A stretch of 64,000 nucleotides of DNA from Cognatishimia sp. SS12 (GTDB lineage Bacteria; Pseudomonadota; Alphaproteobacteria; Rhodobacterales; Rhodobacteraceae): contig NZ_JAQNCZ010000004.1 in assembly GCF_028369055.1 (NCBI RefSeq), positions 370,995 through 434,994 of the forward strand, read 5' to 3'. Positions within the stretch are counted from its first letter, which is position 1. Each line of letters opens with the position of its first letter. The notes under the pieces are model-generated. The model did not search any database and was not told the DNA's origin. It worked only from the letters and a program-made list of their open reading frames with translations. The position numbers and the translations under genes were made by a program. Positions 60,213 to 64,000 of this stretch are shown here, piece after piece.

Positions 60213-61660
60213 CGATAGCTGGCTTTCTCACCCGGCGGCGGTGTCGCGCCAAAGGCCCCTTTGTTGCGAATGGCCTGCCGTCCGCCATTGACCAAAATTC
60301 TGGCCTGCTGATCCGTGCGGGCAATTGTATCAATGGCCTCGGGGTCCAGCATGTCCCGCAGGATCGCCTCATAGGCGGCGCAGATCCCCTGATAGTCCGG
60401 ATCATCCGCCAGATCGACACGTTCCTCTGGATCGGCCACCAGATCAAAAAGCTGATTGGGCAGACCGACATAATAGACAAATTTATAGCGCCCCTTGCGG
60501 ATCATATAGATCGCAGAGTTGGCCGCCGCCGCGTGATATTCTGAAAACGCCACGCGATCCGGGTCAGGCGCATCTATCACATCAAAGAGGGAGCGTCCGG
60601 GCATCGCAGCTTCGTCTTCATAAAGCGGCGCATCCACCGAACTCAGGATGGTCTGATAGAGATCCACATGGGTCACAGGCGTCGGTTCGACCCGGCCCGC
60701 CGGAATGTCCGGCCCCGCCATGATCAGCGGCACACCCACGGAGTGGTCGTACATATTGTATTTGCCCCAGAGGCCATGTTTGCCATCCGCCTCGCCATGG
60801 TCACTGGAATAGATGATCCGCGTGTCCTCAAGCAGCCCGGTTTCCTCAAGCGCTTTCAGGATTAAGCCGATGTTATGGTCCAGGAAACTTGTGAGCCCAT
60901 AATAGGCCGCCATGGAGCGGCGCACGACATCTTCGGAAAACGGCTCAGCGCAGCCTTGGAAAGTGCGATGGGTCTGAAAGGCCGGGTGCTCTGGCCAGTC
61001 GCCCGGCGTCGAAAGATATGGCAAGTCCAGGTCTTCAGGCGGATAGAGCGCATAGAACTCTTCTGGGCATTGCAGGGGCGGATGCGGACATACCAAAGAC
61101 AACATACCCACCCAGGGTTTCTCGCTCGGGTTGGCGGCCTTCTCATGGATCCACTTGATCGCCTCTTCGGTGATCCGGCGGTCATATTTGGTATAGCTTG
61201 ATTCACCTGGCCCCGCCTCAAGGTGATATTCGCGGTATTTCTTGAGCTCCGCGGTATCGTCGCGCAGCAAGCCCAGCAGCGCCCCGCCGCCTTCAGCAAT
61301 GTGCATCGGGACAACCTGGCGATCAAACCCGGTCGGGTCCGCCTCAGAGCGAAAATGCAATTTTCCCACAGATTCAACACTATACCCTTCGCGTGCCAAT
61401 CGGTGCCCCCAAGACGGAACCGACCCTTCATACCCGCGGCTGTTGTCCCAATAGCCGGTCTGATGCACGTAGCGGCCGGTGGCAATGGCTGCGCGCGCCG
61501 GCACGCAGATCGGCGAGTTGCAATAGGCCGCAGAGAACCGGGTGCCCCGCGCGGCCAGCCGATCAAGGTTTGGTGTCTGAACAACGGAGTTTCCGTAGCA
61601 ACCCAATGCCGTCGGGGAATGTTGATCCGACAGTAGAAAAATTGTGTTCTGTGGTTGCAT
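60209..61660 (-). CDS. Type I sulfatase (arylsulfatase/choline-sulfatase superfamily)
   Basis: The 483-residue protein has FLLSDQHSP (metal-binding Asp) and the formylglycine motif Cys-x-Pro-x-Arg as SPICVPARAAIATGRY (Cys near 58), then GKLHFR, an SSDHGEADGKHGLWGK metal site and a YKFVYYVGLPNQLFDL region near the C-terminus. No signal peptide is seen, so a cytosolic sulfate-ester hydrolase acting on an imported substrate is likely. The formylglycine-generating enzyme must be elsewhere. The start is MQPQNTIFLL. Confidence 0.88.
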   Translation of the reverse strand: MQPQNTIFLLSDQHSPTALGCYGNSVVQTPNLDRLAARGTRFSAAYCNSPICVPARAAIATGRYVHQTGYWDNSRGYEGSVPSWGHRLAREGYSVESVGKLHFRSEADPTGFDRQVVPMHIAEGGGALLGLLRDDTAELKKYREYHLEAGPGESSYTKYDRRITEEAIKWIHEKAANPSEKPWVGMLSLVCPHPPLQCPEEFYALYPPEDLDLPYLSTPGDWPEHPAFQTHRTFQGCAEPFSEDVVRRSMAAYYGLTSFLDHNIGLILKALEETGLLEDTRIIYSSDHGEADGKHGLWGKYNMYDHSVGVPLIMAGPDIPAGRVEPTPVTHVDLYQTILSSVDAPLYEDEAAMPGRSLFDVIDAPDPDRVAFSEYHAAAANSAIYMIRKGRYKFVYYVGLPNQLFDLVADPEERVDLADDPDYQGICAAYEAILRDMLDPEAIDTIARTDQQARILVNGGRQAIRNKGAFGATPPPGEKASYR

Positions 61661-61865
61661 ACAAAACCCCGGTCTTCGCAAAAACTGTCCCACCATCCTG
61701 ATGGAATGCCCTCGGCTATCAACGCATTTGATTGTCTGCCGGTATTCAGAATCCGATATATCCCCTTTCCAGCGACATATACCCGTTTCAGCATGGCATT
61801 GAACGCAGCGCGCGCTAGCCGGGCGGCAGCGGGCTGCATAGGCTGGTCAAAAGCCAGATAGAGGT
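61661..61865. promoter_or_regulatory. Divergent sulfatase / enolase-family control region
   Basis: The 205 bases between the two genes must hold both promoters. An AT-rich CGATATATCCCC segment near 61754 is the only likely -10 region I see. No operator palindrome is evident. Confidence 0.35.
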
Positions 61866-63023
61866 ATGTCCGTGACCCCCCCATTGCTTGCCCGAGTTGA
61901 GGTTTTCCATTTCCGGCACCAGCTGTCGCGCGCCATTCCCAGCACAATGGGCGATGTGACCAGCCGCCCCTGCATTTTGGTGCGGCTCGAAGATACCGAA
62001 GGGGCCTTTGGATGGGGCGAAATCTGGTGCAACTTTCCGCCTGACGGCGATCTGCATCGGGTGCGCCTGGCGCAGAATGTGCTGCCGGCCGCCCTAGCAG
62101 GCCTCAGCAGTGATCTCACGCAATCGCCCTTTAGGCGCATTGCACAGCGGCTCCACCGCATTGCTCTGCAGGCCGGTGAAATCGGTCCTGTGGTGCAGAT
62201 CGCGGCGGGGCTTGATATCGCCATTCACGATTTGGCATCGCGCCGGTCAAACCAAAGCCTTGCGCGGTTTATGGGGGCAGAAAAGACCTCGGTTCTGGCC
62301 TATGCCAGCGGCATTTCACCGGATGCCTACGAAGGGCAGATCGCGCGCATGCGCGCCCTTGGCTATGATCATTTCAAACAGCGCGTCGGCTTTGGCGCAG
62401 ACGACAGCCTGGGTCAGGCAGAGGCCGCGGCGGCGGGCCTTGGGGCGGACGAACGCATCATGTTTGACGCCAACCAGGCCTGGGATCTGCCAACAGCGAT
62501 AAAACAGGCCGCAAGATTGGGGCGGCTCTCGCCGCTCTTTTTGGAAGAGCCGATGCCCGCCGATACCCCCGTGGCAGATTGGGTTGCGCTCGCGCAGGCC
62601 TGCACATTGGATATCGCCGCCGGTGAAAACATGCGCACGCAGCCCGAGTTTGACAATTTCCTGGCGTCAGGGGCCCTTAGTGTGTTTCAGCCGGATGTCT
62701 GCAAATGGGGGGGAATGTCAGCCTGTTTGGCGCTGGCCAAACAGGTGCTCGCGCAGGATCGCAGCTATTTTCCGCATTATCTGGGGGGCGGCGTTGGCCT
62801 GATGGCGTCAGCCCATCTGCTTGCCGCCGCAGGAGGCAGCGGACGGCTGGAAGTGGACAGTTCCGAAAACCCCCTGATGACGCATTTCACCCCTGCAGGC
62901 CTCGGGCTTGTAGACGGGCGGTTCCATCTGCCTGATGCCGCTGGCCTCGGCTTTACGCCCGACACCGCCGGTGCCGCCGATAGCCTGATGTCACGCAGCG
63001 AAATTTTGGTAAATCACGCCTAG
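61866..63023 (+). CDS. Enolase-superfamily dehydratase (mandelate racemase/muconate lactonising type)
   Basis: The 385-residue protein has the MR/MLE layout: a capping domain, then a barrel with KQRVGFG (KxR in place of KxK), metal ligands Asp in MFDANQAW, Glu in LEEPMP, Glu in AGENM, QPDVCKWGG, and a His in FPHYLGGGVG. These residues suggest a sugar-acid dehydratase making a 2-keto-3-deoxy acid, which the HpcH-type aldolase nearby could split. It diverges from the sulfatase. Substrate unknown. Confidence 0.87.
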   Translation: MSVTPPLLARVEVFHFRHQLSRAIPSTMGDVTSRPCILVRLEDTEGAFGWGEIWCNFPPDGDLHRVRLAQNVLPAALAGLSSDLTQSPFRRIAQRLHRIALQAGEIGPVVQIAAGLDIAIHDLASRRSNQSLARFMGAEKTSVLAYASGISPDAYEGQIARMRALGYDHFKQRVGFGADDSLGQAEAAAAGLGADERIMFDANQAWDLPTAIKQAARLGRLSPLFLEEPMPADTPVADWVALAQACTLDIAAGENMRTQPEFDNFLASGALSVFQPDVCKWGGMSACLALAKQVLAQDRSYFPHYLGGGVGLMASAHLLAAAGGSGRLEVDSSENPLMTHFTPAGLGLVDGRFHLPDAAGLGFTPDTAGAADSLMSRSEILVNHA

Positions 63024-63109
63024 CGCATAACCTCAGCCGCGCGCGCAAAACGCCTGAAACTAAGGGCTTGCGCGGCGATAACAAAGGGGGGTGCGGGACG
63101 CTTGTAAAA

Positions 63110-63154
63110 TGGTGCCCGGAGACGGCACTGAACCACCGTCAGGAGGATTTTCAA
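63110..63154 (-). other. tRNA-Phe 3'-half remnant, candidate attachment site
   Basis: Read on the minus strand, the 45 nt fit a tRNA from position 32 to the CCA end: anticodon loop TTGAAAA (GAA = Phe), 3' anticodon stem TCCTC, five-nt variable loop, 17-nt T arm (GGTGG TTCAGTG CCGTC, two G-U pairs), acceptor TCCGGGC and ACCA. The 5' half is absent: the upstream bases do not pair with the anticodon stem. Such 3'-half copies mark attachment sites of integrases. The T loop has G where A58 is expected, so it is a degenerate copy. Confidence 0.6.
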
Positions 63155-63274
63155 GATTTCTGTGCAACCTTGACCAATACGTTCCAACCTGATCCGTTTT
63201 TGCAGTATTTCCATTTACTTAGCACTCGCAGATGCGTTCCTTCTGTGGCACGTTAATCCGTTCAAGCCCACACA

Positions 63275-63296
63275 ATTTGGCACCCATTTGGCAGCC
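63275..63296 (+). repeat. 11-bp tandem repeat
   Basis: ATTTGGCACCC (63275-63285) is followed at once by ATTTGGCAGCC (63286-63296). Repeats of this kind near an att site can be integrase arm-binding sites. Confidence 0.5.
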
Positions 63297-63386
63297 ACAT
63301 AGAGACTGACGCCTAAGTTGTTAACCAAACAGTTAGGCACGCAATAGTTTGATCATCCACGATTTCACGGGAAACCGGACCTCCGA

Positions 63387-63680
63387 ATGATGCCACCAAA
63401 AATACATAATATCTTGCTCGAAGGAGCAGTTAATCTTTCAATCAATGCGGTTTTACCATTTTTTTTCAATATGCTATCCCAATTGATGCCTGACATCTTT
63501 CGAAATAGTATTGCAGCCATATTTATCGTCATGGTCATAATGGCCCTAAACTCTTTCCGCCTGCGTAACGGACGATGGCCGCTTGCAATATACGCCACCA
63601 CGATCTTGTGTAATTTGAGCGTATTCGTCCTCTTTGGAATGCTAACTTATGTAAGTTTTCTGCTCGTACTGCTGAGATAG
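63387..63680 (+). CDS. Small hypothetical membrane protein
   Basis: A 97-residue frame has three hydrophobic stretches (about 17-36, 40-54, 65-95) separated by a short basic loop (FRLRNGRW). Its base composition is AT-rich compared with the rest of the window. No clear ribosome-binding site precedes the ATG and I recognise no family. It lies between the att-like site and a phage remnant, so it is probably accessory DNA. Confidence 0.4.
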   Translation: MMPPKIHNILLEGAVNLSINAVLPFFFNMLSQLMPDIFRNSIAAIFIVMVIMALNSFRLRNGRWPLAIYATTILCNLSVFVLFGMLTYVSFLLVLLR

Positions 63681-63684
63681 ACTC

Positions 63685-63877
63685 TCAAGGGCTGTATGGT
63701 TCAGCGGTGCACCTGCATCCATAGTCGTCACCCGGGTGACCCGTGGCGGGTGGGTCATTCCATTCGAAAACGCGGCCGTCGTTTTCCGCATGACTGGGTC
63801 TGACGCGGCTATCGCGTCGTGTGCGCCCATACATCCTCGATGCGATACCAAGGACTCCAGAAAAACGGCGGTGCCCA
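63685..63877 (-). pseudogene. Phage head-morphogenesis protein remnant (SPP1 gp7/Mu gpF type), C-terminal piece
   Basis: The minus strand encodes about 60 residues with RDSRVRPSHAENDGRVFEW, then NDPPATGHPGDDYGCRC and TAEPY before the stop. The order R-x-R-P-x-H-x-x-x-D-G, then P-G-x-x-x-x-C-R-C is the C-terminal signature of phage minor head (Mu gpF/SPP1 gp7) proteins. The 5' part is missing: the frame runs into the end of an IS3-family element at about 63878. It is therefore a gene truncated by insertion. Confidence 0.6.
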
Positions 63878-64000
63878 GGTAATCCCCCCATTTTTAGAGG
63901 GGCGTATCAGTAGAATTTAAGCTGCTGTCAGTTTCTGTATCGGGGTCATCCCGCCGATGCCCATGTTTGGTCTTTCGTTGTTGTAAGTCCAGAGCCATTT
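63878..64000 (-). mobile_element. IS3-family insertion sequence, one end
   Basis: The window ends inside an insertion element. GGTAATCCCCCC at 63878-63889 probably belongs to its terminal inverted repeat, judged from position and the GGGGGGATTACC form; the other end lies outside, so the boundary is inferred. Confidence 0.6.
63917..64000 (-). CDS. IS3-family transposase (integrase core), C-terminal end
   Basis: The minus strand reads KWLWTYNNERPNMGIGGMTP then IQKLTAA and a stop at 63917-63919. The Y-N-x-x-R-P-x-x-x-x-G-G-x-T-P ending is the C-terminus of IS3-family OrfB transposases (DDE integrase core). Only 27 residues are in the window; the rest continues off the right edge. Confidence 0.85.
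   Translation of the reverse strand, partial: KWLWTYNNERPNMGIGGMTPIQKLTAA

Larger units (their letters stand above)
63024..63386. other. Gene-free, AT-richer region with att-like tRNA piece
   Basis: The 363 bases carry no supported gene. They contain the tRNA-Phe-like 3' half at 63110-63154 and an 11-bp tandem repeat at 63275-63296, and base composition becomes AT-rich to the right, as expected at the border of an integrated element. Confidence 0.5.

Noticed and set aside
60862..61947. 361-residue minus-strand frame
   Set aside because: It overlaps the sulfatase gene in another frame and crosses the divergent promoter region; the sulfatase frame carries the active-site motifs.
63110..63154. 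Complete tRNA gene
   Set aside because: Only the 3' half fits; the acceptor 5' strand, D arm and 5' anticodon stem are missing.
63642..63851. 69-residue minus-strand frame at the right end
   Set aside because: It overlaps the phage head-protein remnant in another frame; only the latter shows a conserved signature.

Overview
The window looks like the chromosome of an alphaproteobacterium of the Rhodobacteraceae, most likely the marine Roseobacter group. The evidence is the high-GC coding with many 4-nt gene overlaps, the class I lysyl-tRNA synthetase, the number of TRAP, TTT and ABC importers for small organic acids and osmolytes, the quinone-linked lactate dehydrogenases, and small proteins of a type I associate with that group. 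This is inference from gene content; no rRNA or complete tRNA gene is present.

The first third (1-20 kb) is mostly core genome: a partial Hint-domain gene, an LpxR-like outer-membrane protein, an orphan LuxR-type response regulator divergent from a secreted molybdopterin-fold protein, gap with three operator-like sites upstream, a pectate-lyase-fold protein, lysK, a TerB-like gene, dacB, nadD, ettA, a YdcH-type protein, three small proteins, trxC, a TetR regulator and a ygiBC-like pair. One gene (12000-13160) stands out: it is AT-rich, flanked by repeats, and ends in a nucleotide-processing effector-like domain resembling those of defence proteins.

The middle (20-44.5 kb) holds four transport and catabolism units: (1) a TakP-like TRAP system with D- and L-lactate dehydrogenases and a divergent FadR-type regulator; (2) a LacI-controlled operon of a DUF1989-GcvT fusion plus a glycine-betaine-type ABC importer, suggesting uptake and folate-dependent demethylation of an unknown methylated compound; (3) dctP-dctQ-dctM-pxpB-pxpC-pxpA with a divergent MarR-like regulator, suggesting a 5-oxoproline importer coupled to 5-oxoprolinase; (4) a secreted beta-helix protein. 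In all four importer operons of the window (the three here and tctCBA) a perfect stem-loop follows the binding-protein gene.

The right third (44.8-63 kb) is a catabolic block. A tightly coupled eight-gene operon (flavin monooxygenase, acetoacetate-CoA ligase-like enzyme, Ltp-type thiolase, DUF35 protein, MaoC hydratase, MFS carrier, aldehyde dehydrogenase, acetyl-CoA acetyltransferase) has the parts of a hydratase/retro-aldol cleavage route like that of steroid side chains. Next come an HpcH-type aldolase, a TctCBA importer, two tandem LysR genes, a sulfatase and an enolase-superfamily dehydratase.

The last kilobase appears to be the edge of an integrated element: a 45-nt piece matching the 3' half of a tRNA-Phe gene (candidate att site), short tandem repeats, an AT-rich membrane ORF, a phage head-morphogenesis remnant, and the 3' end of an IS3-family transposase.
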